Source: Oscillatoriales cyanobacterium (GTDB lineage: Bacteria > Cyanobacteriota > Cyanobacteriia > Cyanobacteriales > Microcoleaceae). From it: a stretch of 54,147 nucleotides of DNA. Below, piece after piece: positions 1 to 9,453 of this stretch. The first letter of the stretch is position 1, and every line of letters begins with the position of its first letter. The stretch is from contig RDXX01000078.1 in the NCBI GenBank assembly GCA_004292955.1, forward strand, positions 1-54,147, in the 5' to 3' direction. The translations under genes and the position numbers were made by a program. The notes beneath the pieces are model-generated. The model was not told where the DNA came from. It saw only the letters and a list, made by a program, of their open reading frames with translations, and made no database searches.

Positions 1-99
1 TATATAAGCAAAGAGCGCTGAAGCGCAACTACGTACCTAATTTTTCGTTTTTTATATATATAAGCAAAGAGCGCTGAAGCGCAACTACGTACCTAATTT
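1..99. repeat. Direct duplication of a 43-bp hairpin repeat
   Basis: A 43-bp sequence at 1-43 is repeated without visible change at 57-99. Each copy holds the palindrome GCGCTGAAGCGC followed by AACTACGTACCT. The same layout with other stems occurs at about 5545-5570, 21443-21503 and 29462-29664, so this is one member of a dispersed family. The function is unknown. Confidence 0.8.
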
Positions 100-150
100 G
101 TCTGACGACAATAAATTTACCCTGCCATACTAATAATGACTACTGACTAA

Positions 151-954
151 TTATAACTTGCCCTTTTCCATTGCCCACTGCATCAAACCGGGGAATAAGC
201 GATAGGCTTCCGATGCCAAGAAAGCAGGGCCGACTGTGACTTCTGCACGCTGATTCTTCACAGCATCCCAGATAGCTTTAGCAATATCTTCCGGCTGATT
301 TGCCCAGTCAGATTTCAGCATTTCACTCATTTGTTGGCGGCGCAATTCGACTGCGGGCTCGTCTCGATCGCGAAATTGAGCTCTTTCCAAAAAATCGCTG
401 TTGATCAAACCCGGATGTACGGCGCAAACGTGAATTCCTTGGGGCGCCAATTCCAATCGCAAAGTTTCTGTCAAACCCGTTACTGCATACTTACTGGCAC
501 AATATGCAGTCATTTGAGGTAAGGGCATTTTGCCACCAATGGAACCAACATTGACGATTGTACCGGTTTTGCGATCGAGAAAATGTGGCAAAAGTTCTTG
601 AATTGTGTTAACGCAGCCCCAAAAATTGGTATTCATTAATTGCTGCCAATCTTCGGAGGTGGTTTGCTCGATCGCCCCTGCGAGACAAATTCCAGCATTA
701 TTCACCAAAACATCAATGTTTCCGCAGGTATCCAGGGCTTTTTGGACGATCGCCCGCACTTGTTGAATGTCACCAACATCCCCCGCAATCGCCATAGCCG
801 AAGTGCCTTCACGCTGCACCTGAGCCGCTGCTGCTGCCAATCTTTCCGGCTCCCGAGCCACCATCACCACATCGTAACCCTGACGGGCAAATAACAGTGC
901 CGTTGCCTTGCCACTTCCTTGAGAAGCGCCTGTAATCAAAACTGTAGGAGCCAT
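151..954 (-). CDS. Short-chain dehydrogenase/reductase (SDR family)
   Basis: This is a classical single-domain SDR of 267 aa, the usual length, predicted to be a cytosolic NAD(P)(H)-dependent oxidoreductase. The Rossmann glycine motif TGASQGSG lies at residues 8-15, NNAG at 85-88, the active-site Asn at 110, Ser at 138 and the YCASK motif at 151-155, so the full catalytic tetrad is present. Arg34 after the second strand suggests NADP(H) preference (inference). The ATG at 954 is the first possible start and leaves only two residues before the first beta strand. No operon partner is visible: the next gene upstream on this strand starts about 4 kb away. The substrate cannot be read from sequence; fatty acyl or general aldehyde/ketone reduction are possible. 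No promoter or operator was recognised. Confidence 0.9.
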   Translation of the reverse strand: MAPTVLITGASQGSGKATALLFARQGYDVVMVAREPERLAAAAAQVQREGTSAMAIAGDVGDIQQVRAIVQKALDTCGNIDVLVNNAGICLAGAIEQTTSEDWQQLMNTNFWGCVNTIQELLPHFLDRKTGTIVNVGSIGGKMPLPQMTAYCASKYAVTGLTETLRLELAPQGIHVCAVHPGLINSDFLERAQFRDRDEPAVELRRQQMSEMLKSDWANQPEDIAKAIWDAVKNQRAEVTVGPAFLASEAYRLFPGLMQWAMEKGKL

Positions 955-1189
955 AGATAGTTTTAAATTGGGAGTTTTCAGTGTTAACTGCGAGATTTAT
1001 TGATTGTTACACATTTTTTTATTAAAAAGGTGGGGCCCGAGGATCTCGCCCCCAGCCCCTACCCTCGGCTGATTACCAGAAATAATTGGTTGAAAGCCTC
1101 TTCGTTTTAGGGAGAAATTAACAGAAGACGATTCATTACTCCAATCCTCTTCCTTCCAGGTAGAGGTTGCTGTGGGAGCATCTCAGTTT

Positions 1190-1275
1190 TTATAGTCCCC
1201 GCTCGCGTATTGTACAATATGCGAGCGGGGACGCTCGCACTCAATCAAAGAAAAAATGCTTTTTACAAAAATGAG
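1190..1275. repeat. Dispersed palindromic element, copy A
   Basis: The core is a near-perfect inverted repeat (CCCGCTCGCGTATT / AATATGCGAGCGGGG around TGTACA), followed by ACGCTCGCACT and AAATGCTTTTTACAAAAATG. A second copy on the same strand lies at 53270-53370. A fragment (GAGGACGCTCGCACTAATGAC) is at about 32406-32426. No coding potential is seen; it may be a MITE-like or REP-like element. Confidence 0.7.
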
Positions 1276-1292
1276 ATGCTTGCGGTTGTTGT

Positions 1293-1330
1293 TAACTATC
1301 AACTGTCAACTGTCAACTGTCAACTGTCAA
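1293..1330. repeat. Heptamer tandem repeat (TCAACTG)n
   Basis: About five copies of the 7-mer TCAACTG, ending 8 bp downstream of the stop of the minus-strand secreted-protein gene. Read on that gene's strand it is (CAGTTGA)n, the orientation that gives a TGA every seven bases. STRR-type heptamer repeats are known from filamentous cyanobacteria. Confidence 0.85.
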
Positions 1331-1337
1331 CACTCTT

Positions 1338-4300
1338 TTAAATCACCACAAAATCATTTGCTCGCAGCAGCCCGGTGACTCCACTGACATTTGCCAACAC
1401 TGAGCCTGTCGCAGCAATTTTGATCGCATTTCCACTAGCAGTCTGGGTAATGTCTAACTGTCCGAAGCTCAAGCCATTGCCAAGGATAATCTTATCGCTA
1501 TCAGTGTCAAAATTCGCGATCGTATCGATACCACTATCTAGATTTAACAAAAAGCGATCGCTACCTTCTCCTCCGAGTAGAAAATCATTGCCCTTTTCGC
1601 CACTCAGGAAATCATCTCCCAAACCACCAAGCAAAGTATCATCTCCCTTGCCGCCATACAAGCTGTCATTGCCTGCACCGCCATCCAAACTGTCAGCACC
1701 ACGGCCTCCAAATAGGATATCATCGCCACTGTTACCTGTCAGCGTATCGAGTCCCTTGCCACCGTAAATGCTGTCATCGCCGGCACCACCATCGAGGGAA
1801 TCACTGCCTTTTCTGCCACTGATGAAATCGTTACCGCTAGCACCTAGTAAAGTATCGTTATCATCAGTACCTACCAGATTTTTGCCCTCAAAACCGAGAA
1901 GTGTAGTAGAAGTTGTGGAAGGGTTAACATCGCCTGTGAGAATCGCAACACCGACTGCTTCCAGTTTGATCGCACTTTCACCTAAAGCCACCTTTTGAAC
2001 TTTGGCAATTTCCGAGGCAATAGACTCAGGTGAAGAGTTAGATTTCACCTGATCTATCTGCTGATTAGCCTCAACCATTACCTTCGCTGCTTGCGAGGAA
2101 ATTTTGGAAAGTTTTTCAGCGTCGAGATTGCTATCAACTTGTTTGACGTTAGCAATAGATTGCTGGATAATGCCTTCTACCTGTGCTGCATCCGTCAAAT
2201 CCAGGGAACCGCCGGATTTAATTTTACTGTTAATTGCTGCAACAACAGCTTTGGTAATTGCACCATTATCCGCCCCAGATGCACCGTCTATTAAGCTCGT
2301 GGTTTGGGTGACGACGTTTTGGACTTTTGTCATCGCGACTAGAGTTTCGACACCACCAGGCTCATTTTTGGCCGTAGATGCGATCGGATCTAAGTCCAGT
2401 AAATCAACTCCCGCAGGAATAGACAGAGTAGATTTAACCTTTGACTCAGCTTCAGTCTGCGACATTCCCCCAGCCGTCAAATCAGTAACTAAAGTAGTTA
2501 ATAGCGTGACAACAGTGGAATCTATCGGTGCTGAAACAGGAGTTGTCAGTGGCAAGCCCGTCGAAACATCCGTCCCCCCAAAAGCAACTAAATTACCTTC
2601 TTCAGGGTCAAAATTGCCATTTTTGTTCGTATCAAAACTGTCCGGGATATCGAGTTCGTATTCCCCTTTAGCATCAGTCGTCGAAAATGGTTCGCTAGCA
2701 TCTTTGACTCCATTTTTGTTGGCATCAAAGAAGATAGTCGCACCCGCAATATAACCATCAACAACCACACCATTTTTAGTGACTACTAACTTGATAAAAT
2801 CGCTCGCACTCGCACCGGAAGTGTCGGTTGCGGTCAACTTAATATCCAGAGACCTCCCTTTAGTAATGTCGCCACTGAAAGTACGGGTAGTAGGATTAAA
2901 AGTAATCCAACTCGGTAAAGGTTGACCGTTTTCTAAAGTGGCTGAGTAAGTTAACTTGTCACCAGAATCTGGGTCTATAAATGCCTTTTCGGGAACCGTA
3001 AACTCAAATTTGGATGATTTTTTAACTATCGGGCTGTCGTAGTACCAGGGAGTAGTTTCCTTGCTTTTGTTTAACACGGGTGGGCGGTTAGTTTCGGCGT
3101 TGGTGACGCTGACATCCTCTGCATTGAGGTTGTTGTATTTTGGATCGGTGCTGACAGCAGGGGCGGTGACAATTGTGTATTTTTTATCGTCATCTACTAT
3201 CTTGTCATCAACACCTTTTACTATGACTTTTTGGGCTTGATTCCAATCGGTAGGAGTGAAGGTGAGAGAGGCTGGGGAAATAGTTCCTTCTACTGTATTG
3301 GAACTACTTAAGCCGATGCTGACATTAGCGGTGGGTTGGCTATTGAGTTTGACCGTAAATGAGTCACTGTCGCCTGATTCTGTGGTTTTTAATCCGGTTG
3401 TTGGGCTGACGGTGATTCCACCAGGTGTTGGAGTAGTAATTGGAATTGGAATTGGTTTTGGTGGAGTTGGAGTTGGAGGAATTGTAGTTGGAGTTGGAGG
3501 AATTGTAGTTGGAGTTGGAGGAATTGTAGTTGGAGTTGGAGTAATGCTGGCGGTATTAGTGAGGGTGATATCAGACGGATTTAGTTTGTCGTATTTTTTG
3601 TCAGCACTAACAGCGGGTTGGGTAATGATTGTGTAAATTTTATCGCCGTCATTTACCTTGTCGTCAACTCCTGTTACCGTTACAGTTTGCGGAGTCTCCC
3701 AATTGGTAGGATTGAAATTCAGAGAAGCTGGAGAGACTGTTCCTTCTGTTTTATCGGAACTACTTAAACCTAGGGCTACAGTAGCAGTTGGCTTGCTATT
3801 GAGTTTGACGGTAAATGTTGCCGTTCCCCCTGCTTCTGTAGTTTTTAATCCCGATATCGGAGTGATTGTAAAACCAGCAGATGTTCCAGGTGTTGGCGGT
3901 GGTGGCGGTGTTGGAGTCGGGGCGGGAGTGGGCGTAGGTGCTGGTTTTGATGTGTCGGTAAGGGGACTGGTATCGTTGATTAAAATTCTTACATTGCCAA
4001 GATAGTTGCCGGCAATGTCAGGTTTTTTATCTCCATTAAAGTCGGCATATACAGGATTAAATCCCGTCCAAGGAATGTCGGTATAAGTGTTGAATTTGCC
4101 AGTGTTGTCTCCCCACAAAATAAAGTTTGAGAGCAAATCTCCGACTACTAAATCATTTTTGCTATCAGCATTAAAGTCTAATACTTGAATTGACGAAGGG
4201 CCGATTCCTCCGAAAAAGCTGGTTGCTGTGCCAAAATTGCCTTTCCCGTCTCCAAACAGTATGGAAATGTCGTCGGAATAGTAGTTGGCTGATACGATGT

Positions 4301-4980
4301 CGGTTTTGCCGTCTCCGTTGATATCTCCCGCTGTAATTGTGGTGGGATATTTCCCTAGATTAAAATTGGTAGATTTGCCAAATTTTCCAGTACCATCTCC
4401 CAATTTTACGGAAATATTTGTTGAGTATTGACTGACAGTGGTTAAGTCTATTTTGCCGTCTCCGTTTACGTCTGCCCAAGCGATGGAAGAGATATCTGTT
4501 GTGATATCAATAGCCTGGGCTTTGCTAAACTTACCCGTACCGTCTCCCAAGAGGACGAAAATTTTGTTATTCGTATAGTCTACGGGGGCTAAATCGACTT
4601 TGCCGTCACCGTTGAAGTCGATCGGATAGATGACATTAAATGGTACTCCCACTTCAAAGTTGGTGTAAGAAGTAAAGCTGCCTTTACCGTCTCCCCACAA
4701 AATTCCAATTTTGCCAGTAGTGTAAGTAGTGGCTAATAAGTCTGTTTTGCCGTCACCATTGAAATCTGCGCTGCTAAAGTCGTAGGGGGAATTCTCCCGT
4801 AGAGGTGTAGCTACCAATGCTGAATTTACCTGTACCGTCTCCTGGCAAAATGCCAATTTGAGTCGATAGCAAATCCATGGTTGCTAAATCTGTTGTTGAG
4901 TCGCCGTTAAATTTTCCTGCGGTGACATTTGTAATATATCTACCTGAATCGAATTCTGTTACTTTGAATGGGCTAGCCAT
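1338..4980 (-). pseudogene. Secreted FG-GAP / Calx-beta / RTX calcium-binding protein, frameshifted
   Basis: Read through, the gene would give about 1213 aa: five to six FG-GAP/VCBS repeats (DFNGDGKTD type) in residues 1-320, a Pro/Thr linker, a Calx-beta-like domain, a second PTPTTIPP-repeat linker, another Calx-beta-like domain, a cadherin/Ig-like domain (PDSGDKLTYSATLENGQPLP), an SdrD-B-like segment with DANKNGVKD and DTNKNGNFDPEEG, and a C-terminal RTX region of about ten GGxGxD nonapeptides. RTX tails without an N-terminal signal are typical of type I secretion substrates, so a surface or extracellular adhesive role is inferred. The ATG at 4980 has a good ribosome site (AGGAG, 8 nt upstream). 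The first 65 codons are in another frame from the rest; the break maps to a run of five G at 4785-4789, and removing one base restores EFPYDFSSADFNGDGK. It could be a sequencing slip or a true or phase-variable mutation. Confidence 0.85.
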
Positions 4981-5741
4981 AGTTGATTCTCCTGATTTAT
5001 TTTTGGTTTGAGCTATGTTAAAAATGAATGAGAAGTTCTTACCAGTTTCATTTTTCGTACTTAAGATGCTAAAACAAGTATTTTTTTAAGTCAATTCATA
5101 AAAGTCATGACTTTGAGTTCATAAAAGTCATAAAAGTCATATTTGTAAAATTATGTTACAATTCCTGGACAATATGTATAATGTAAGGGCTACAAGTTTT
5201 CCGATCTCAAATAGTTTGTGCGCTCTCTGATAAAAAATTTCAGATAAATTTTTACTAATTACTCGCGCTAATTCTGATTTATCTAGTTTGAAACTATCAA
5301 ATATATATCTTGGAAAAGTTTTTATAATCAAATTTTGGAACGGGCAAGATGCCCATTCCACAAAAATATCTTTTACAAAAATATCTTTTACAAAAATATC
5401 TTTTTCTGTGGAACTGGCATCTTGCCAGTTTCTAGATATTTTTATAATATGTCTAATACTTTGCGGATAAAATGTTGTATTTAAGATGATAAAATCAGCT
5501 ATAGCATTTATTGACAGCTTATATAACCGCTTAAACCAAGAGGGCTGAAGCCCAACAACGTACCTCACCTATCTGAGAAGGGCTATATTTTTAAAGTATA
5601 TTTATAAATTTAATCAATCTAGTTGATTAAATTCATGATTTTGAGTTAATAAAGATTATTTTTGTCAAAATACGATCGCCCGCAACGACACCATAGACTG
5701 CTTGGGGCGCTCTCAAAATAAATAATCTCATGGAAATTTAA
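4981..5741. other. AT-rich intergenic region, no convincing gene
   Basis: The region is very AT-rich. It holds two AGTTCATAAAAGTCAT-like repeats (5090-5140), three tandem copies of a 15-mer (AAAAATATCTTTTAC, about 5370-5410) flanked by the palindromes GGGCAAGATGCCC and TGGCATCTTGCCA, and one copy of the GGGCTGAAGCCC hairpin family (about 5545-5570). An open frame at 5137-5568 merely runs through these repeats. The promoter of the downstream exporter probably lies in the last 100 bp, but I cannot place it. Confidence 0.6.
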
Positions 5742-6656
5742 ATGAATATTCCGCAAAAACCGTCGAATTGGTCGATCGCCCTTATCTTAACGATCGGCGT
5801 ATTAGCAGTCTCAACCGCCTCAATCTTAATCCGGCTAGCCAACCTGAAAGCAGGCGCGGGCGGCCTCGGTTTCAGCCTCGTACTCGCCGCTTCTCGCTTG
5901 ACTTTATCCGCCTTAATTCTGCTTCCAGCTTGGCCGAAAATTCAGTGGAAAACCCTACAACCCGGAGCTCGGCGCTATGCTGCGGCGGCTGGTTTGTGTC
6001 TCGCCCTGCACTTTGCTCTCTGGATTACCTCACTGTCTTATACTTCGATCGCAGCTTCCACAGCCCTCGTCACCACAAATCCCGTCTGGGTAGCGCTGTT
6101 ATCCCGCTTCTGGTTTGGCGAAAAACTCAGCAAAATGTCGATCGCAGGCATTACTATAGCCCTTGCTGGCGGAATGGCGATCGCCCTCGGAAGCACAGGC
6201 GCAGCCAAGGGCGGCAACACTCAATTATTCGGCGATTTCCTTGCTCTGACAGGTTCCTGGGCTGTCAGTTTGTATCTGTTGCTAGGCCGGGAAGCTCAAC
6301 GGCGGGGATTGGGAATTGGCGGTTATATCGCGATCGCCTATACTGTTGCTGCGATCGTCCTGCTACCTCTACCCCTCGCCTTCGGTACCAGTTATACCGG
6401 TTATCCAAACATCGTATATTTTTACATTTTATTAACCGCCGCCTTGCCTCAATTAGTAGGTCACACCATTTTAAACTGGGCTGTAGCGCAAATTTCCCCA
6501 ACTCTGGTAACTCTTGCCATCTTGTTTGAACCCGTTGGGGCGAGTTGTTTGGGTTATTTGGTGTTCGGCGAAATGCCTGCGCCAGCCGTACTCGCAGGTG
6601 CTGCGGTACTCCTCTTCGGTGTAGCCGCCGCCACTTTCGGAACCCAAAAATCCTAG
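5742..6656 (+). CDS. DMT-superfamily (EamA) exporter
   Basis: This 304-aa inner-membrane protein has about ten hydrophobic helices in two homologous EamA halves, the usual length and layout of the drug/metabolite transporter superfamily. The first half holds the typical VSTASILIRLANLKAG start and the LHFALWITSLSYTSIAASTALVTTNP segment (cited in two parts: LHFALWITSLSYTS and IAASTALVTTNPVW). The second half holds GHTILNWAVAQISPTLV and the FEPVGASCLGYLVFGE motif found in many family members. Export of an amino acid or small metabolite is the family's general role; the substrate here is unknown. The ATG at 5742 sits directly before the first cytoplasmic residues. A heptamer array begins about 45 bp after the stop. 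It appears monocistronic. Confidence 0.9.
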   Translation: MNIPQKPSNWSIALILTIGVLAVSTASILIRLANLKAGAGGLGFSLVLAASRLTLSALILLPAWPKIQWKTLQPGARRYAAAAGLCLALHFALWITSLSYTSIAASTALVTTNPVWVALLSRFWFGEKLSKMSIAGITIALAGGMAIALGSTGAAKGGNTQLFGDFLALTGSWAVSLYLLLGREAQRRGLGIGGYIAIAYTVAAIVLLPLPLAFGTSYTGYPNIVYFYILLTAALPQLVGHTILNWAVAQISPTLVTLAILFEPVGASCLGYLVFGEMPAPAVLAGAAVLLFGVAAATFGTQKS

Positions 6657-6702
6657 TGAATAAGTTAAAAGCAAAAAAGATAGCAAATATCTTCGCCGAT
6701 CA

Positions 6703-6775
6703 ACCGTCAACCGTCAACCGTCAACTGTCAACTGTCAACTGTCAACTGTCAACTGTCAACTATCAACTGTCAACT
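6703..6775. repeat. Heptamer tandem repeat (TCAACTG)n with variants
   Basis: About ten 7-bp units (TCAACTG with TCAACCG and TCAACTA variants) between the exporter and the small exported-protein gene. In this orientation the array contains no stop on the plus strand, so a shadow frame (6545-6892) runs through it as STVNxQL repeats. It is not counted as a gene. Confidence 0.9.
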
Positions 6776-6962
6776 GCTATAAAAACCTACTTTCTGTCTG
6801 TAATTGTAAAAATTGCAATTAGACGTTGCACTTTTTGCATAAGTTTGTTACAAAATGTAACATTCGTGACAAACTGCTCAAAAAAGTCTTGATATGTTTC
6901 TTTTGGTAGATGACGCAGTAAAAAAACTGCTTGTCAAAAAAAACATATCGAGGAAAGAAAAA

Positions 6963-7508
6963 ATGTCTAAATTAATTGTTGGTTTCACTGCTACTTTATT
7001 GGCATCTGGATTATTGGGAAGCTCTGGTCAATTAGTTCAACCACCTACTATTAACAATACAATTATTACCCAAGCCAACGAACAAACACTCATACAGCAA
7101 AATCGGGATTTGCTAGTGAAAAATGGTCAAACAGCTAAGAATATTGCTGCTAAAGTAGGCGCAGCAGCTAGCAAGGACGCAGCACCATCGGGTAGCAATC
7201 CTTTGCAAGTTAACCAACAGCTAATCTTGCAAAACAGAGCTATTTTTACCAGTATCGCTACCAAAGTAGGCGCAACTGTACCCAGCGTAGCAGGCCCAGG
7301 GAGCGGTGACTTAGCGACAGAAAACCACAAATTATTGTTGGGTAATAGACAAATTGTCCGCGCGATCGCTGAAAAATTAGGCGTTAAACTGCCCGCTCCC
7401 CCAGAACTGAGTGGCAGCATGGTGCAGAAAAATAACACGCTTCTACAAGGCAACGGCAAGGCTTTAGCTGCGATCGCAGCCAAAGTCGGTGCAACAGTCG
7501 CTAAATAG
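6963..7508 (+). CDS. Small exported protein with four internal repeats
   Basis: I do not recognise a named family. The start at ATG 6963 is preferred over the longer frame from 6894 because GAGGAAAG precedes it and the product then begins with a signal peptide (MSKLIVGFTATLLASGLLG). The mature protein of about 150 aa is four imperfect ~35-residue units with the pattern N-x-x-L-L-x-x-N-x-x-x-x-x-x-IA-x-K-(V/L)-G, for example NRAIFTSIATKVGATV, NRQIVRAIAEKLGVKL and GKALAAIAAKVGATV. It looks helical and is probably periplasmic or extracellular. A strong hairpin terminator follows at 7535-7565, so it is a single-gene unit at its 3' end. The role is unknown; an envelope or adhesion helper is only a guess. 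Confidence 0.75.
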   Translation: MSKLIVGFTATLLASGLLGSSGQLVQPPTINNTIITQANEQTLIQQNRDLLVKNGQTAKNIAAKVGAAASKDAAPSGSNPLQVNQQLILQNRAIFTSIATKVGATVPSVAGPGSGDLATENHKLLLGNRQIVRAIAEKLGVKLPAPPELSGSMVQKNNTLLQGNGKALAAIAAKVGATVAK

Positions 7509-7534
7509 GAAAAAAGGTACCATTTTTATGGTTG

Positions 7535-7565
7535 TTGTGGGATGGGCCCAGAACCCATCCCACAA
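7535..7565 (+). terminator. Hairpin terminator of the small exported-protein gene
   Basis: A 12-bp perfect stem (TTGTGGGATGGG / CCCATCCCACAA) with an 7-nt loop begins 26 bp after the stop. The sequence after it is AT-rich rather than a clean T run. Confidence 0.7.
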
Positions 7566-7847
7566 ACTTGTGTAAATTATTTAATTATTTAATTCGCGAT
7601 CCTAATGCGATCGGGACTTACGCAGTCAAACTATATATCTCGTGCCAAAAAGGGCGATCGCTTGTTCAAACTCGCAAGCGATTGTCATAGACTTCTCCAA
7701 AACAGAAACTCTCGGGCAGGCTCCATGCCTACCCTACAATAATCGTTATTGAAGATATCTATTAAATTAAAAGTTAAACTTCTCAAAAAATCACCGTTAC
7801 ACTGTTAAATGACATATTCCTAGAACTTACGCACCGAGAGTCAATCG

Positions 7848-7932
7848 ATTTTAGATTTTAGATTTTAGATTTTAGATTTTAGATTTTAGATTTTAGATTT
7901 TAGATTTTAGATTTTAGATTTTAGATTTTAGA
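7848..7932. repeat. Heptamer tandem repeat (TTTTAGA)n
   Basis: About twelve uninterrupted copies of the 7-mer TTTTAGA. The unit is unrelated in sequence to the TCAACTG arrays but has the same 7-bp period. It directly abuts the dispersed element at 7934-8022. Confidence 0.9.
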
Positions 7933-7933
7933 T

Positions 7934-8022
7934 TAACCCCACGGATAAATTCGGGGGAATAGAGGATTTTAGATTTTCGATTTGGGATTGATTCCACGGA
8001 TAAATCACGTGGCGGGTACCAC
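7934..8022. repeat. Dispersed ~90-bp element, copy A
   Basis: This element shares CCCACGGATAAATTCGGGGG, GATTTTCGATTTGGGATTGA and TCCACGGATAAATCACGTGG with the inverse strand of 31281-31371. Both copies carry the paired CCACGGATAAAT motif about 60 bp apart. No coding potential. Confidence 0.75.
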
Positions 8023-8432
8023 ATGCAGAAATTCTTGGTATTCGATCGTCAATTTGTTGTCATTAGTTAAGAGCTATTGATAATAACCAACCATCAACAA
8101 CGATAGAATCGGAGTTGCGGAATTTGCTTGTTGAGAAAATTAGCACGTTAAAAAATGTGGGCAATCAGAAGCCTCTTTGGTTCGATATTTGCCACCGCCG
8201 TTATTGTGAGGCAGGATAGATATCAAGGACAAATAATCTGGTTTCCACTTGCATCGGCATCCTAACTTTCCGAGTCTAGCGCTTTTCGCTCGCACTGCGG
8301 TATTGTGTCCCGTGCAACGCCGGTTTTATATCACCTCTGGGTTAAATATTGACTCAAAAGTAAAAAATCTCAGCATTTTTAGTTTCTGCTTTCTGCTTTC
8401 TGCAATTAGGGTGCCTTTCGGAGAATAAAATT

Positions 8433-9287
8433 ATGCTACCAGAACAACTACAGCGCATCATCGGCTACTTTCTAGAAGAAGCCACAGAACACCTTCAAAT
8501 CATGGAACAAGGCTTGCAGGGCCTGCAAAACACCGTGCAAACTCCCCAAAGGATACACCAGCTCATCCGAGCCTCGCACTCAGTTAAAGGGGGAGCAGCT
8601 ATGTTGGGATTTAGCAGCATTCAGCGCGTAGCCCATCGTTTGGAAGATTATTTAAAACTGCTCAGAGAATGTCCGATCGCCATTGATAGCAGGCTGCAAT
8701 CGCTGTTAACCCAAGTTTTTGATATTTTAGCAGCCCTCGTCTCCAAGGTTTCTAAGGGTTTTGGGCTCAACCACGAAGACGCAAACCAGATGCTGTCCCT
8801 CGCCGAACCGATTTTTGACGAGCTCGACGCTTACCTGAGAGTGCTGATTCCTACTCGCCTGAGTGTGAGAGCAGTAACCGACGAACACATTCACCTTTTC
8901 TGCGGTTACTGCACCTTGGCTGGGGAATTTTCCTCCGCCATTACGTCGCGCGTCGGTTTGCTCGGAGGCAATATTACCCGCCAGGAGTACGAAGGCGATG
9001 GCATACGCCTTTATATTGACATTTACCTGCCACCTTACACCAGGATCGAAAACATCCGCCAAGCTGTGGAACTTTCAGGCGCTATTATCGGGACTGTTCA
9101 GACGCAGCGCGACTTCTCACTGCTGGCTATGGATTATCCGGTTTACCAAAGTGCGATCGAACCTCCGGCAATTTGCACGGGATGTCGCTACTATTATGGC
9201 AGAAGCGATGGCGGGCACCTCCTCAACTGCACGATCCATCCCCGCGGCCCGGAAGATGAAGACTGTCGCGATCGCGAACCGGAATAA
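8433..9287 (+). CDS. HPt-domain protein with C-terminal Cys-rich motif
   Basis: The N-terminal ~110 residues form a histidine phosphotransfer domain: the site is RASHSVKGGAAMLG with His49, followed by the usual helices (RVAHRLEDYLKLL). Such domains relay phosphate between hybrid kinases and response regulators, and hybrid kinases are abundant in this window. Residues 150-230 are not recognised. The C-terminal ~45 residues contain CTGCRYYYGRSDGGHLLNCT and HPRGPEDEDC, a CxxC-plus-Cys arrangement seen in cyanobacterial proteins that could bind metal (inference). The ATG at 8433 is preceded by GGAG. The downstream region to the minus-strand membrane protein has no clear terminator. It is monocistronic. 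HPt assignment is secure; the partner kinase is unknown. Confidence 0.85.
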   Translation: MLPEQLQRIIGYFLEEATEHLQIMEQGLQGLQNTVQTPQRIHQLIRASHSVKGGAAMLGFSSIQRVAHRLEDYLKLLRECPIAIDSRLQSLLTQVFDILAALVSKVSKGFGLNHEDANQMLSLAEPIFDELDAYLRVLIPTRLSVRAVTDEHIHLFCGYCTLAGEFSSAITSRVGLLGGNITRQEYEGDGIRLYIDIYLPPYTRIENIRQAVELSGAIIGTVQTQRDFSLLAMDYPVYQSAIEPPAICTGCRYYYGRSDGGHLLNCTIHPRGPEDEDCRDREPE

Positions 9288-9453
9288 GGGTTATAAAATC
9301 ACGACTCAGAACTAATAGGTGGAACGAGGGAACAGATTAGTAAAAACTAATATTCTCCCAGACATCTTTCAGACGGCCAGATGCCAATTTCTTTCTGCTT
9401 CCTTATTTCCTAGATCGCTAAAATTTTATTCGTTACACCCGTTAGAAAATCCG

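Larger units (their letters stand above)
955..1337. other. Non-coding gap filled by dispersed repeats
   Basis: I see no gene here. The stretch holds a ~100-bp dispersed element (about 1075-1170, second copy near 26950-27053), a palindromic element (1190-1275, second copy near 53270-53370) and a heptamer array (1293-1330). The array ends just downstream of the stop of the large secreted-protein gene. Confidence 0.7.
7566..8432. other. Long intergenic region with heptamer array and dispersed element
   Basis: No gene is supported. It contains a (TTTTAGA)n heptamer array at about 7848-7932, a ~90-bp element at 7934-8022 that recurs inverted at 31281-31371, and unassigned sequence to 8400. Just before the HPt gene, GGTGCCTTTCGGAGAATAAAATT carries the likely ribosome site (GGAG). 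Confidence 0.65.

Noticed and set aside
5137..5568. 143-aa minus-strand frame
   Set aside because: It translates three tandem 15-mers and two palindromic repeats (KDIFVKDIFVKDIFV); no start signal and no domain.
6545..6892. 115-aa plus-strand frame
   Set aside because: Shadow of the exporter gene running into the stop-free orientation of the TCAACTG array (STVNRQL repeats).
8160..8200. Possible tRNA because of a GGTTCGAT-like T-loop string
   Set aside because: No matching acceptor stem, D arm or anticodon stem could be folded around it.
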